64,000 nucleotides of DNA from Arthrobacter globiformis (GTDB lineage Bacteria > Actinomycetota > Actinomycetes > Actinomycetales > Micrococcaceae). Position 1 is the first letter of the stretch. Each line of letters opens with the position of its first letter. The notes beneath the pieces were generated by a model. It saw only the letters and a program-made list of their open reading frames with translations, was not told the origin of the DNA and ran no database searches. A program made the position numbers and the translations under genes. Shown in pieces: positions 7,663-16,270 of the stretch. The stretch is taken from positions 3,100,001 through 3,164,000 of the forward strand of contig NZ_JAUSXI010000001.1 in assembly GCF_030815865.1 (NCBI RefSeq). The letters are read 5' to 3'.

Positions 7663-7929
7663 TGTGCCCGCCTATTGCGAACCGCGGAACCTACAGCTGA
7701 AACAACCGCAGTCGTCGCAGGCACTTGCTGCTGCGTCGACCAAGGTGGCTCCGCTATCCAGTTCTGCACCCACCCAACCTGACCGGCAACCTGTCCCACA
7801 AAGGAATCCCTATCCGGACGGATCGTTTGCGGGAAGAACAGGATCGGCAGGAACGTCACGATCGCATCGGAACACAGCGCCACGAGATCCTTTGTGGCCC
7901 GAAGCCCGCGCTGATTCGACGTCGGGCAC

Positions 7930-8493
7930 TCAGCGCCTGGTCTCGTACCTGGTAAGGACCACTCCGTCGGGAAACGTCCGGGTCTCCACCAGGCTCAGGT
8001 TCACCCAGTTGTCCAGGGCTGTGAAGAACGGCGTGCCGCCGCCCAGCAGGACCGGATGGGTGACGATCGCGTACTCGTCGATCAGCCCGGCCCGCATGGC
8101 CGCCGCGGCGAGTGTGGCACCGCCGATGTCCATGGGGCCGCCGTCGTCGGCCTTGAGCCGGGTGATCTCGGTGACCGCGTCGCTGGTGACCAGGCGGGTA
8201 TTCCAGTCGACCGTGCTGGTCGTCGAGGAGAACACCACCTTCGGCATGTCCCGCCAGCGGCGGGCGAACTGGATCTGCGCCGGTGTGGCGCCAGGCTGCT
8301 GGTCGGCGGTCGGCCAGTGGGAGCTCATCGTCTCCCACAGTTTGCGCCCGTACAGCGCCAGGCCCGTAGCCCCCACCCGGTCGGACCACCATTGGAACAG
8401 CTCGTCGCTCGGTACGCTCCAGCCGACGTCGTCGCCGGGCGCGGCGATGTAGCCGTCCAGGCTCAGGTTCATTCCGAAGGTCAGTTTGCGCAT
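7930..8493 (-). CDS. Dihydrofolate reductase-like (RibD C-terminal) protein
   Basis: 187 residues from ATG 8493 (MRKLTFGMNLSLDGYIAAPG), chosen because family homology starts at this Met. It has the DHFR-fold start, a central GRKLWETM segment, and a DIGGATLAAAAMRAGLIDEY block that in this family corresponds to the NADP-binding Gly-Gly region, then the THPVLLGGGTPFF strand. These stand-alone proteins probably reduce a small molecule with NADPH. The substrate is not known and a true folate role is unlikely. A second, divergent member lies at 29892-30470. Confidence 0.85.
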   Translation of the reverse strand: MRKLTFGMNLSLDGYIAAPGDDVGWSVPSDELFQWWSDRVGATGLALYGRKLWETMSSHWPTADQQPGATPAQIQFARRWRDMPKVVFSSTTSTVDWNTRLVTSDAVTEITRLKADDGGPMDIGGATLAAAAMRAGLIDEYAIVTHPVLLGGGTPFFTALDNWVNLSLVETRTFPDGVVLTRYETRR

Positions 8494-8728
8494 GGCGTCA
8501 GTCTCCCGTGAGTCGGTATTCGTTGTACAGACCAGCACGGCGCGGAAAAGTCATCGGTCAGGCCACACCGAGGGCCAGTTGACCATCACGCCAAGCAGAG
8601 GCTCCGTACGGAAAGGATGGAGTCCCGACCTTTCGCCAGTGTAGCTATCGACCGTTTGGGGGAACACACTGCGGGACAGGAACCCAGGAGTGCGCATGCG
8701 GCGTTTCTCAAGAGGACGTTCCGTGCTC

Positions 8729-9253
8729 TCAGCGACCAAGCACCGAATCCGCAATCTGCTGCGCGGCTTGGTCCGCTGTGATGTGTGTGGTGTCGATGAC
8801 CTCGGCTTCATTGTGCAGCCAAGTACGAGCCGCCTCGGCGTATGGCTCCAAGTACGCGAAGCGGAACGTCGAGGGGCCGAGGACTTTGTCGTTCTGTATG
8901 CGGTCGCGGAGCATGGCCTGGTCGGCGTGGAGCACGAAGTGCTGGATCGATATGCCGTGCTCGGTAAGACCATCACTGATCTCCCGCCAGTAGCTTTCGA
9001 CCAAGACAGTCATCGGCATCACGAGTGTGCCTCCGGTGAACTCGAGCACGCGCCGTGCGGTCTCGACAACGAGCCTTCGCCACGGCTCCCAGTGCTGGAA
9101 GTTGTCCGTTGCAGGAAGTCCCGGCTTGATGTCCATGAGAACCTCCCCGACCTTCTCAGCGTCGAGGAGGCGCGCGTGGGGCAGCAATTGCTGCACGAGC
9201 GCGCTCGTCGTCGTCTTTCCCACCCCGTGGGTGCCGTTGAGCCAAACGATCAT
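8729..9253 (-). CDS. TmrB-like P-loop ATPase/kinase
   Basis: 174 residues. A Walker A loop is present at residues 7-14 (GTHGVGKT). The VMPMTVLVESYWREI segment and the DRI..K.LGP region resemble the tunicamycin-resistance protein TmrB and related small nucleotide-binding proteins. It could protect against a nucleoside-type inhibitor or phosphorylate a small molecule. The sequence cannot decide between these. Single gene on the minus strand. Confidence 0.75.
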   Translation of the reverse strand: MIVWLNGTHGVGKTTTSALVQQLLPHARLLDAEKVGEVLMDIKPGLPATDNFQHWEPWRRLVVETARRVLEFTGGTLVMPMTVLVESYWREISDGLTEHGISIQHFVLHADQAMLRDRIQNDKVLGPSTFRFAYLEPYAEAARTWLHNEAEVIDTTHITADQAAQQIADSVLGR

Positions 9254-9590
9254 GGACCGAACTCTAGTGCCAAGAAGTGTCCTTCACGGCCGGTCCGCCT
9301 GGGGAACCCTCAGCGGGAAAAATCCCACCCGGAGGCGATTCGCTCCCTGCGACCGCTCATGCCTCGCAGGGATGGGTAGTGGCCACCTGCCTTTCGACCT
9401 CTCGTTGCCCCCTAACTCAGCACTCACTGCACGCCGCACGCCGTCGACGAAACGGCCTCGCCAGGCTCTCTTGGGCAGAGGGCGTCCCGCTTGGCCTCAG
9501 GCCATAGGCTCCGTTCACGGATCCTGTTGAGGTTCTGGGCTGTCGGCGGGTTCATGCTGTTCGAGCCAGTGCGCACCTTAGGCTGAAGGA
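9254..9590. other. 337-base intergenic stretch
   Basis: No convincing gene on either strand. Close to its right end TTAGGCT (about 9579-9585) and GAAGGA lie just before ATG 9591 and probably form the -10 box and ribosome binding site of the isonitrile hydratase-like gene. Confidence 0.4.
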
Positions 9591-10283
9591 ATGAACCTGG
9601 ATCCTTTAAGCGTCGTTGTGCTGATGTTCCCCAATGTCACACAGCTCGATTTCACCGGGCCGGCGCAGGTTTTCTCGAGGTTTCCGAAGGCCCGTGTTCA
9701 TCTTGCCTGGCACAGCCTCGATCCGGTGCCCACAGACGCCGGTTGGTGCATCGTTCCCACGACTACCTTGGAAAACTGTCCAGCGGCCGACGTGCTTTTC
9801 GTCCCGGGAGGCGCCGGGACTTTCGACCTGTTCACCGATCAGACGGCATTGGACTTCCTGCGTCGGCAGGCGGCGACGGCACGATGGATCACTTCTGTTT
9901 GCACCGGTTCGTTCGCTCTCGCGGCGGCAGGGCTTCTGACGGGATACCGGGCCACCAGCCACTGGGCTTCGCTGCAGATGCTCGAAGAGTTCGGTGCGGT
10001 CCCGGTCAGCAACCGGGTGGTTCGGGACAGGAACAGGATCACCGGTGCCGGTGTCACGTCGGGGATCGACTTTGCTTTAGTCCTCGCCGCGGAGGTTTAC
10101 GGGGATGAGATAGCACGCAACATACAGTTGGCCATCGAGTACGATCCTGAACCTCCGTTTGATCACGGATCGCCGGCAAAGGCAGACCCCCAGATCGTGC
10201 AGGAAATTATCACTGCCACCTACAACCTGCGGGCGGCAGCAGTCCGGAACGCAGCGGACACGCTCTTGGCAGCTGAGCGCTGA
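9591..10283 (+). CDS. inhA: DJ-1/PfpI family protein, isonitrile hydratase-like
   Basis: 230 residues. It has the DJ-1/PfpI fold with the nucleophile elbow SVCTGSFAL (Cys104, Thr105). Asp20 in the TQLDFTGPAQVF segment corresponds to the acidic residue that works with the Cys in Pseudomonas isonitrile hydratase, which hydrates isonitriles to N-substituted formamides. LLTGYRATSHWA is also typical of this group. Related AraC-type regulators share the fold, but no DNA-binding domain follows here. Monocistronic, with a probable promoter right before the start. Confidence 0.82.
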   Translation: MNLDPLSVVVLMFPNVTQLDFTGPAQVFSRFPKARVHLAWHSLDPVPTDAGWCIVPTTTLENCPAADVLFVPGGAGTFDLFTDQTALDFLRRQAATARWITSVCTGSFALAAAGLLTGYRATSHWASLQMLEEFGAVPVSNRVVRDRNRITGAGVTSGIDFALVLAAEVYGDEIARNIQLAIEYDPEPPFDHGSPAKADPQIVQEIITATYNLRAAAVRNAADTLLAAER

Positions 10284-10413
10284 CCGGCTGTCGCTCCTGG
10301 CAGCGCGGCCGTTCCGTCTGGGTGGCGTCCCGAATTGCTACTGTCAGAGTGGTTCAAACGCATCGCGCTGTTGCCAGTTCCTGGCAGCCAGATCGTAGGA
10401 GGTTGCTCTGGTC

Positions 10414-11175
10414 ATGATGATTGGAGTTCCAGAAGCATTCGCCCAGACCACGATTATTCGAGAGGGCGCGCGAGCTGCAGCGTGGATTGATGAGCTGCCA
10501 TCGATTGTGGATGGGTTGCTTGAGCTATGGCTGTTGCGTCGGGACGGAGAAACCCGGCACGGGCAGGTTGGTCTGGGCGCTCCGGGTCTTCTCCGGTCTC
10601 GCGTGTGTTCGTGTCTACGCTGAAGAACCCAACCGGTACGCGCTGTTGTTGGAACGCGCGAGAGATGTAAGCCCTGACACCGTCCTCAATATCGACGAAT
10701 GGTTGGAGGTGGCCGCGAGTATCGCAGGGGAACTCGCAGTCGCTGCTCCTGCTGACGCTCCGGTCCTGGCCGATACCGCGGCCGCGGGATGGGAGCTCCA
10801 GCTCGATCAGCAGCTTGCCAATGCGCCCGAGCTCGTGCCGCAGCGGACCATCAGGCGGGCGCGGGACAGGATCCGAGCAGTCGGGCAGGACGTTACCAGG
10901 CCGTTGATCCACGGAGATCTGCACGAGAAGAACGTCCGGCAGCCTCTCGCCGTCCCTGGATTGTAGTTGACCCTAAAGGTTTTCGCGGTCCCATCGCGTG
11001 GGACGCGTTCACCGTCTGTTGCACTCCCGAGCTGACGGGGACTGCGGATCCGGCCATCGAATTGCGGGCACGCCTGCAACAATTCGCGGAACTCACCGTA
11101 ACTGACGCTGAATTCACAATCGAAGTTGCACATGCCCGGGCGGTCAGCTCGTTGCTCCACGAATCAACTGGCGGC
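10414..11175 (+). pseudogene. Broken aminoglycoside (streptomycin) phosphotransferase-like gene
   Basis: Pieces of one APH(6)-type kinase lie in two frames. The N-terminus runs in frame 1 from ATG 10414 (GVPEAFAQTTIIREGARAAA, then GETRHGQVGL). Frame 2 then carries AEEPNRYALLLERARD through the catalytic loop LIHGDLHEKNVR (about 10904-10942). Frame 1 resumes with RPWIVVDPKGFRGPIAWDAF, which holds the metal-binding Asp, and continues to ARAVSSLLHE. Relative to intact family members, about 45-60 residues between the first two pieces are missing, including the Lys strand of the ATP site. At least two frame changes and this deletion make it non-functional. The end is approximate. Confidence 0.82.
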
Positions 11176-11358
11176 GGAGCTGTGGGATCACGCAAGCTCA
11201 GCGTGTTGAAGAGACTGTGCATGAGTGGGCCGAGAGCCACCCGCCAAGACGGTTTCCGAGGTGGAAATATGCCAACCAGGAACGAACAGAATGGGGCATC
11301 AACGCCAAAGGCGAGACGTACAGCGGTCGAGGGCCCTGAAAGGGGAACCCCTACCTGC

Positions 11359-12825
11359 TCATGCCGCCACAGACTTACGTGGCAGCGCGAAGACCATGAT
11401 CAGGGCTGCGGCGAGGCAGAGGGCGGCGTTGGTTCCGATGGCGGGCAGCACCCCGTCAAGGACCCGGTCGGGGGAGTGCGGGGTGGATTGGTGGTGCAGG
11501 ATGGCGGCGACGATGGTGCTCATGATGGGGATGCCCATGGTGATGCCGATTTGCTGGCTCATGGTGGTCAGGCCGGTGGCGAGGCCCTGTTCGTTGTCGG
11601 GCAGCCCTGTGGTGGCGGTGACCATGAACCCGACGATGGCGGCGAGGTTGGCTACACCTCCGATGAAGGTCGCGATGAGCACGATGGCAAGTGATGCTGG
11701 GCTGATGTTAATGAACAGCAGGGAGGCGGTGGCGGCGGCCTGGACGGTGAGACCGCCGATGATGGTGTTTTTGGGCCCGAAGCGGCCGATCAGTTTCGGG
11801 GCGACGATCCCGCCAACAACGGTGCCGATGCCGAGGACGGCGAACGCCAGGCCCGCCCCCAGGGGTGTGTAGCCGAGGACCTGCTGGAGGTAGAAGGTCA
11901 GGACGAACACGAGCGAGGTTTCGGTGGCGAATGCCACGATCCCGGCGATGTTGCCCCAGACGATGTTGTTCCGCCGCAGGATGGTCACAGGCACCAGAGC
12001 ATGGGCGGTGTTCTTTTCGATGAAGAAAAACGCGACGAACAGCACGGCCCCTGCTGCGAGGGGTCCCCAGGCCAGCGGATCAACCCAGCCCTTTTCGCCG
12101 GCGGTGGTCAGGCCGAAGACGAGCAGCAGCAACGCCAAAGTCACAGTGACAGCGCCGGGCACGTCGAGTTTCGTCCGGCTTCCGCGGGCAGATTCGGTGA
12201 GGAGTTTCGGGGCGAGGATCAAGACAAACACGGCGACCGGGATGTTGATGAAGAACGCCCACCGCCACGACAGGAGGTCAGTCAGGAGCCCGCCGAGGAT
12301 CGCGCCGGCGGTGAACCCGGCAGCCATCAAGGAACCGTTCAGGCCCAGTGCCTCGTCCCGCAAGGGCCCTTCCGGGAACGACGTGGTGAGCAGTGACAGC
12401 GCGGCCGGGGTGACGGCTGCCGTGGCGATGCCCTGGGCGACGCGGGCGGCAAGCAGCAGCCCGGGACCGGTCGCGAGCCCGCCGACGAGGGAGCCGATAC
12501 CCAGCAGGGCCATGCCGGTGATGAAGAGGCGTTTGCGGCCGAACAGGTCAGCGACCCGGCCGAAGAACAGGGTGAACCCTGCCGCACACAGCGCGAAGGA
12601 CGTGGCGATCCATTGCAGGTGCTCCAGGGAGAACCCGACATCGGCCCCGATCCGGGGCAGTGCGACGTTCAGGATGGAGAAGTCCACCGCGAGGGTGAAA
12701 CTCGCGGTCAGCAGCAAGGCCATGACCAGCCGCTGCCGGGCGGTCATTCTGGCAGGAACTGGCTGGATCGGCGATTCCGGTGGTGCTGTCAGTTGGGGGA
12801 GGGGTGTGGTGTCGTGTGCTGTCAT
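11359..12825 (-). CDS. MFS drug efflux transporter, DHA2 family (14 TM)
   Basis: 488 residues from ATG 12825 (MTAHDTTPL). ATG 12837 is an alternative and the frame is open further upstream. The protein shows 14 hydrophobic segments, the motif A loop GRVADLFGRKRLF after TM2, and motif C-like VTPAALSLL.. and GAILGGLLTD segments of proton-driven drug antiporters. It is divergent from the XRE regulator at 12966, with a perfect 27-bp palindrome between them, so expression is probably controlled by that regulator. Likely exports a toxic organic compound, identity unknown. Confidence 0.9.
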   Translation of the reverse strand: MTAHDTTPLPQLTAPPESPIQPVPARMTARQRLVMALLLTASFTLAVDFSILNVALPRIGADVGFSLEHLQWIATSFALCAAGFTLFFGRVADLFGRKRLFITGMALLGIGSLVGGLATGPGLLLAARVAQGIATAAVTPAALSLLTTSFPEGPLRDEALGLNGSLMAAGFTAGAILGGLLTDLLSWRWAFFINIPVAVFVLILAPKLLTESARGSRTKLDVPGAVTVTLALLLLVFGLTTAGEKGWVDPLAWGPLAAGAVLFVAFFFIEKNTAHALVPVTILRRNNIVWGNIAGIVAFATETSLVFVLTFYLQQVLGYTPLGAGLAFAVLGIGTVVGGIVAPKLIGRFGPKNTIIGGLTVQAAATASLLFINISPASLAIVLIATFIGGVANLAAIVGFMVTATTGLPDNEQGLATGLTTMSQQIGITMGIPIMSTIVAAILHHQSTPHSPDRVLDGVLPAIGTNAALCLAAALIMVFALPRKSVAA

Positions 12826-12908
12826 CGCGGAGGGCATCCAATCACTGTGTGTGGGCGGGTTTTCCTCTCCACCATGCCGAGCCGTGACAGGAACTGCCAC
12901 GCCGTGTT

Positions 12909-12935
12909 GTGGGTAGCACTGGCAGTGCTACCCAC
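12909..12935. promoter_or_regulatory. 27-bp palindromic operator between efflux pump and XRE regulator
   Basis: GTGGGTAGCACTG (12909-12921) and CAGTGCTACCCAC (12923-12935) form a perfect 13-1-13 inverted repeat. It lies in the intergenic region of two divergent genes, about 85 bases before the pump start and 31 before the regulator start. This is the expected place for the operator of the XRE protein. Confidence 0.85.
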
Positions 12936-12965
12936 CTTTGGGAATCTTCGTGGATACTCACGGGT

Positions 12966-13853
12966 ATGAACCAACCAGCAGCCATGGGCGACTTCCTCGG
13001 CAAACGACGGGCCACGCTGACCCCGGCCGACGTCGGGCTGATGGACTACGGCACCCGACGGGTACCCGGGCTGCGCCGGGAAGAAGTCGCCATGCTGGCC
13101 GGAATGAGCGTGACCTACTACGCCCGGCTCGAACAGGGACAGCACGTCAACGCCTCCGACGCCGTCATCGACTCACTGGCCCGTGCCCTGGCCCTGACCG
13201 ACGTCGAAAGAAAACACCTCGTGGATCTGTCTGGTTCAAAACGCCGCACAACCAAGACCATGCGGAGCAGACCTGATCAGGTCCGGCCCGGAACAAAGCG
13301 CCTAGTCGACTCCATGGGCTGCGTCCCGTCGGTGGTGCTGGGCAAACGCACCGAAGTCCTCGCCTGGAACCAGACCGGGCACCGGCTCGTCGCTTCCCAC
13401 CTGGCCTTCGACGCCCCAGACACACCGTCGCACCGCCCGAACATGACCCGGATGCTCTTCCTGGACGAGGCGACACGCGCCCTGTACCCGCACTGGCGCA
13501 CCGAAGCCGGCCGTGCAGTGGCGTCCCTGCGCCTACTCTCCGGACGGTTCGCCGACGACACCGAGCTGGCAGCGCTCGTCGGGGAACTAACCCTCAAAAG
13601 CCCCGAGTTCGCCACGATGTGGGCAGAACACCCGGTCGAGAACTGCATGTCCGGGCACAAAACACTCGACCACCCGCAGCTTGGCACTGTGGAGCTGGGG
13701 TTCGAGGTCCTGACCATGCCTGACGATTCCGGTCACCGCGTCCTCACGTATACAGCGGAACCAGGAAGCGAAACTGCCACCGCCCTGGCCCGCCTGCAGC
13801 GTGCACCCCTGGCCATTGCACGGGAAGGAGCGAGCCTTGACCAAGCAGTCTGA
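12966..13853 (+). CDS. XRE-type regulator with MmyB-like ligand-binding domain
   Basis: 295 residues from ATG 12966. A helix-turn-helix is visible at about residues 36-58 (LRREEVAMLAGMSVTYYARLEQG), with the YARLEQG recognition-helix end typical of this family. The rest matches the MmyB-like ligand-binding domain (VLAWNQTGHRLV near residue 137, NMTRMLFLDEATRALYPHW, then a PAS-like C-terminus). Such proteins repress divergent efflux or oxidoreductase genes until a ligand binds. GATACT at 12953-12958 lies seven bases before the ATG, suggesting a leaderless transcript. The gene overlaps the next one by 17 bases. Confidence 0.9.
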   Translation: MNQPAAMGDFLGKRRATLTPADVGLMDYGTRRVPGLRREEVAMLAGMSVTYYARLEQGQHVNASDAVIDSLARALALTDVERKHLVDLSGSKRRTTKTMRSRPDQVRPGTKRLVDSMGCVPSVVLGKRTEVLAWNQTGHRLVASHLAFDAPDTPSHRPNMTRMLFLDEATRALYPHWRTEAGRAVASLRLLSGRFADDTELAALVGELTLKSPEFATMWAEHPVENCMSGHKTLDHPQLGTVELGFEVLTMPDDSGHRVLTYTAEPGSETATALARLQRAPLAIAREGASLDQAV

Positions 13854-14244
13854 GAAAGTGATCAGTCACCACTTCAGCAGCCAGCTTTATCAGTCCACCG
13901 CCCCGTTCTCGCACTCCGTGCAGCAGGGCAACACCGGCTATTCGGCGGGCATCATCGGCCAGAACCCTTCAAGCGGTGCTCTGGTCTCCAGTGATGTCAC
14001 CGCCCAATGCGAGGCGATGCTGACTAATCTGCAGACGCTCCTTGATGAGATGGGGTTGGCTATGGGCGACATCATTCGCACCACCCTCTACCTCATTGAC
14101 TATCAGGACTTCGACGCCATCAACACCGTTTACGCCCGGAGACTGGCCCCGCCCTTTCCGGCCAGGACCACTATCCAAGCGGCTGCCCTGCCCTTGGGCG
14201 CGAAGGTGCAGATCGAGGCAACGGTGCAGATCCCACCTGCGTGA
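13837..14244 (+). CDS. RidA family protein (TTG start)
   Basis: 135 residues. I chose TTG 13837 because AAGGAG (13825-13830) stands six bases before it, and because the only upstream alternative (GTG 13801) adds unrelated text. The RidA/YjgF fold is clear: YSAGIIGQNPSSGALVSSDV, MGDIIRTTLYLIDYQDFDAIN and the end TIQAAALPLGAKVQIEAT. RidA members hydrolyse reactive enamine/imine intermediates. The Arg that binds the carboxylate in active deaminases is not clearly in place (FPARTTIQ may provide it). The overlap with the XRE gene implies co-translation and control by the same operator. Confidence 0.85.
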   Translation: MTKQSEKVISHHFSSQLYQSTAPFSHSVQQGNTGYSAGIIGQNPSSGALVSSDVTAQCEAMLTNLQTLLDEMGLAMGDIIRTTLYLIDYQDFDAINTVYARRLAPPFPARTTIQAAALPLGAKVQIEATVQIPPA

Positions 14245-14256
14245 AAGACTCGCACA

Positions 14257-14658
14257 GTGAACAACGACTCAGAAGGTGCCTTGCACCATATCGAGCTGTG
14301 GGTGCCGGATCTCAAGAGAGCCACGACTGAGTGGGGCTGGATCTTGTCGACCTTGGGGTACGCGACCTATCAGAGCTGGCCGCATGGAATCAGTTGGCTG
14401 AAAAGCTCAACTTACATAGTTCTGGAAGAATCGCCGGATTTGAGCGGCCGGCAGCATCAACGGACGGCGCCCGGTTTGAATCACCCGGCGTTTGTCGTGC
14501 GGAGCCGGCTGCGTGTGGACGCACTGGCCGGCCAGAGTGCTGAGTACGGCTGGACACAGTTGTCCCCAGAGAAGTATCCACATGCAGGCGGACCCGAGCA
14601 TTACGCCGCCTACCTGGAGAATTCAGACGGCTTCGAACTGGAGCTCGTGGCCGCGTAA
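14257..14658 (+). CDS. VOC-family protein
   Basis: 133 residues from GTG 14257, twelve bases after the RidA stop, so probably in the same transcript. It begins LHHIELWVPDLKRATTEWGW, the first VOC module with a metal-type His, and ends HYAAYLENSDGFELELVA, the typical last strand with Glu. PGLNHPAFVVRSR opens the second module. A small-molecule lyase, isomerase or binding protein. Substrate unknown. Confidence 0.85.
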   Translation: MNNDSEGALHHIELWVPDLKRATTEWGWILSTLGYATYQSWPHGISWLKSSTYIVLEESPDLSGRQHQRTAPGLNHPAFVVRSRLRVDALAGQSAEYGWTQLSPEKYPHAGGPEHYAAYLENSDGFELELVAA

Positions 14659-14717
14659 CAGCACGGGTCGCGAGACGCGTTGAACGTCCGGCCTCCTCGC
14701 GACGATAGGCTGAACCA

Positions 14718-14777
14718 ATGACCTTGGGGGACGCAGAGCAGCCACTGCCCTGGATTAGTGACAGTTCGGATCCCTAA
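14718..14777 (+). CDS. 19-codon ORF, possible truncated gene or small leaderless peptide
   Basis: ATG 14718 is preceded by TAGGCT and reads MTLGDAEQPLPWISDSS before a stop at 14775-14777. The promoter-like start is better than expected for random sequence, but the product is very short and no continuation is seen in other frames. It may be the stump of a lost gene. The rest of 14659-14953 holds nothing I can support. Confidence 0.25.
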   Translation: MTLGDAEQPLPWISDSSDP

Positions 14778-14953
14778 ACGGCTAGAAAGTCAGCCTACGA
14801 CGGCTTGCATTTCAACTAACATGTTATTGCCGTCGGCGCTTCTTCGAAACGTCTCTCTCAGGGTTCCCCATGTGCGGTTATTTTCGCTCGATCGCGCCAA
14901 CACTCCAGCCGCCACTGACTTGCAGTATCGGAGCGCCGTAGAAACTATTAGCC

Positions 14954-15709
14954 ATGCGTGGAACCATCTACCTGGGCGGCGGAGGCTCGCCTGATGACGA
15001 ACACCTGCTTTGGGCGGAGATGTTTCGACTCAACGCGAATATTCTCTACTGGCCATTCGCACTGGACGGGGAAATGCTGAACGGCGCGGACGCCTGGCTC
15101 AGAGGAAATCTGGCACAGCACTGGCCCGATCATCAGCTAACCACTTGGACCGACCTGGACGGTCACGCCCCTGACGAACTCCTCGATTTCGACCTACTGT
15201 TCATCGGTGGAGGCAACACATTCCACCTTCTGGCCCACGTTGCCTCGCATGCCTTCATTGATCCGATACGGAGGTTTGTAGCAGAGGGGGGCTCCTTGTA
15301 CGGCGGAAGTGCAGGGGCCATCCTCGCCTCCGACAGTATCGAAATCGCCGCCACTCACGACGACAACAACACGCAACTCGAGCAGTTCACGGGCCTACGT
15401 CTCGTCTCAGGGGTCACTGTGCTCCCTCACTACACAGCACACGAGGAAGCAACAGCGAAGATGTGGCATAGGCGGCAGAACAAACCGGCCTTGGGTATCC
15501 CGGAAAGGTCGGGACTCTTTGTTGGAAGCAGCGGCGCTCGAGTTGTTGGCAAGGAACCCGTTTACGTCATCGATGAACGCGCAGTCCAACCTGTGAACCC
15601 TGAAAACTATCTGCCGGCCGGTCTCACTGCAGCCAACGATAACTCCAAGGATGGCCTTGCAGCACAGGGGCCCGTGCCAGTTAGCAGCGGCGATTCAGAA
15701 CAGGGTTAG
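14954..15709 (+). CDS. Peptidase E-like protein (family S51, class I glutamine amidotransferase fold)
   Basis: 251 residues. GGGGSPDDEHLLW at the N-terminus, LLFIGGGNTFHLL (82-93) and the nucleophile elbow SLYGGSAGAILAS (Ser119) are those of Salmonella-type peptidase E, which cleaves N-terminal Asp dipeptides. PHYTAHEEA may supply the His. The last 25 residues are low-complexity and probably disordered. Could act on dipeptides or cyanophycin-like products. Monocistronic. Confidence 0.8.
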   Translation: MRGTIYLGGGGSPDDEHLLWAEMFRLNANILYWPFALDGEMLNGADAWLRGNLAQHWPDHQLTTWTDLDGHAPDELLDFDLLFIGGGNTFHLLAHVASHAFIDPIRRFVAEGGSLYGGSAGAILASDSIEIAATHDDNNTQLEQFTGLRLVSGVTVLPHYTAHEEATAKMWHRRQNKPALGIPERSGLFVGSSGARVVGKEPVYVIDERAVQPVNPENYLPAGLTAANDNSKDGLAAQGPVPVSSGDSEQG

Positions 15710-15741
15710 ACGGCGAGCGAAGTGCATGGCTCGAGGGCAGG

Positions 15742-16137
15742 ATGGAGAACATGGAAGTCCTTGGGAGCCGCATCCTGCTTCATCCGTCCGAACCCGAGCG
15801 GAGCCACCGGTTTTATCGGGACACGTTGGGCTTGGCCATCTACCGAGAGTTCGGGAGTCGTAAGGCGCCGGGTCTGGTCTTCTTCCTGGGAAACGGTTTT
15901 CTCGAGGTCAGTGGACGATCGACTGATCCGCACGGGAGTGCCGTGGCGATCTGGATTCAGGTCCGCGACGTGCAGCTCGAGCACGATCGGCTGCTGGGGG
16001 CCGGGGTACCGGTGATCCGCAAGCCGCAGCAGGAGCCGTGGGGGCTGGTGGAGATGTGGATCGCGGACCCCGACGGAGTGCGCATCGTGCTCGTCGAGGT
16101 TCCGAAGGATCACCCCCTTCGACGCGACCAGAGGTGA
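15742..16137 (+). CDS. VOC-family protein
   Basis: 131 residues. Starts MENMEVLGSRILLHPSEPER and has RFYRDTLGLAIYREFG, LVFFLGNGFLEV, a second module with VAIWIQVRDVQLEHDRLLGAG and the closing strand MWIADPDGVRIVLVEVP with its metal-type Glu. It resembles stand-alone VOC proteins annotated as glyoxalase/bleomycin resistance-like. Lies 32 bases after the S51 gene and may be cotranscribed. Function not predicted further. Confidence 0.85.
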   Translation: MENMEVLGSRILLHPSEPERSHRFYRDTLGLAIYREFGSRKAPGLVFFLGNGFLEVSGRSTDPHGSAVAIWIQVRDVQLEHDRLLGAGVPVIRKPQQEPWGLVEMWIADPDGVRIVLVEVPKDHPLRRDQR

Positions 16138-16222
16138 TCGTTTCTTCTCTCGCGGCCGCCGCCCCGACGGCATCCTTTGCGGCGGAACGGATGTTCGAGG
16201 GCCGGGCCTTAGCATTGAGCGT

Positions 16223-16270
16223 ATGAAGGCTTGTAAGGTCCACGGATGCTCAGGGCGGAAACCGCAATGA
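16223..16270 (+). CDS. 15-codon leader ORF coupled to the DUF309 gene
   Basis: ATG 16223 encodes MKACKVHGCSGRKPQ and stops at TGA 16268-16270, overlapping the DUF309 ATG (16267) as ATGA. TAGCAT at 16210-16215 lies seven bases before the ATG, suggesting a leaderless transcript that begins with this ORF. The peptide has two Cys and one His in 15 residues. It may be a translated leader that couples or regulates the downstream gene, or chance. Confidence 0.4.
   Translation: MKACKVHGCSGRKPQ

Noticed and set aside
7650..7883. N-terminal 78-codon extension of the DUF6994-like frame
   Set aside because: The text looks non-coding and family similarity starts only at residue 80. A promoter-like box lies inside it.
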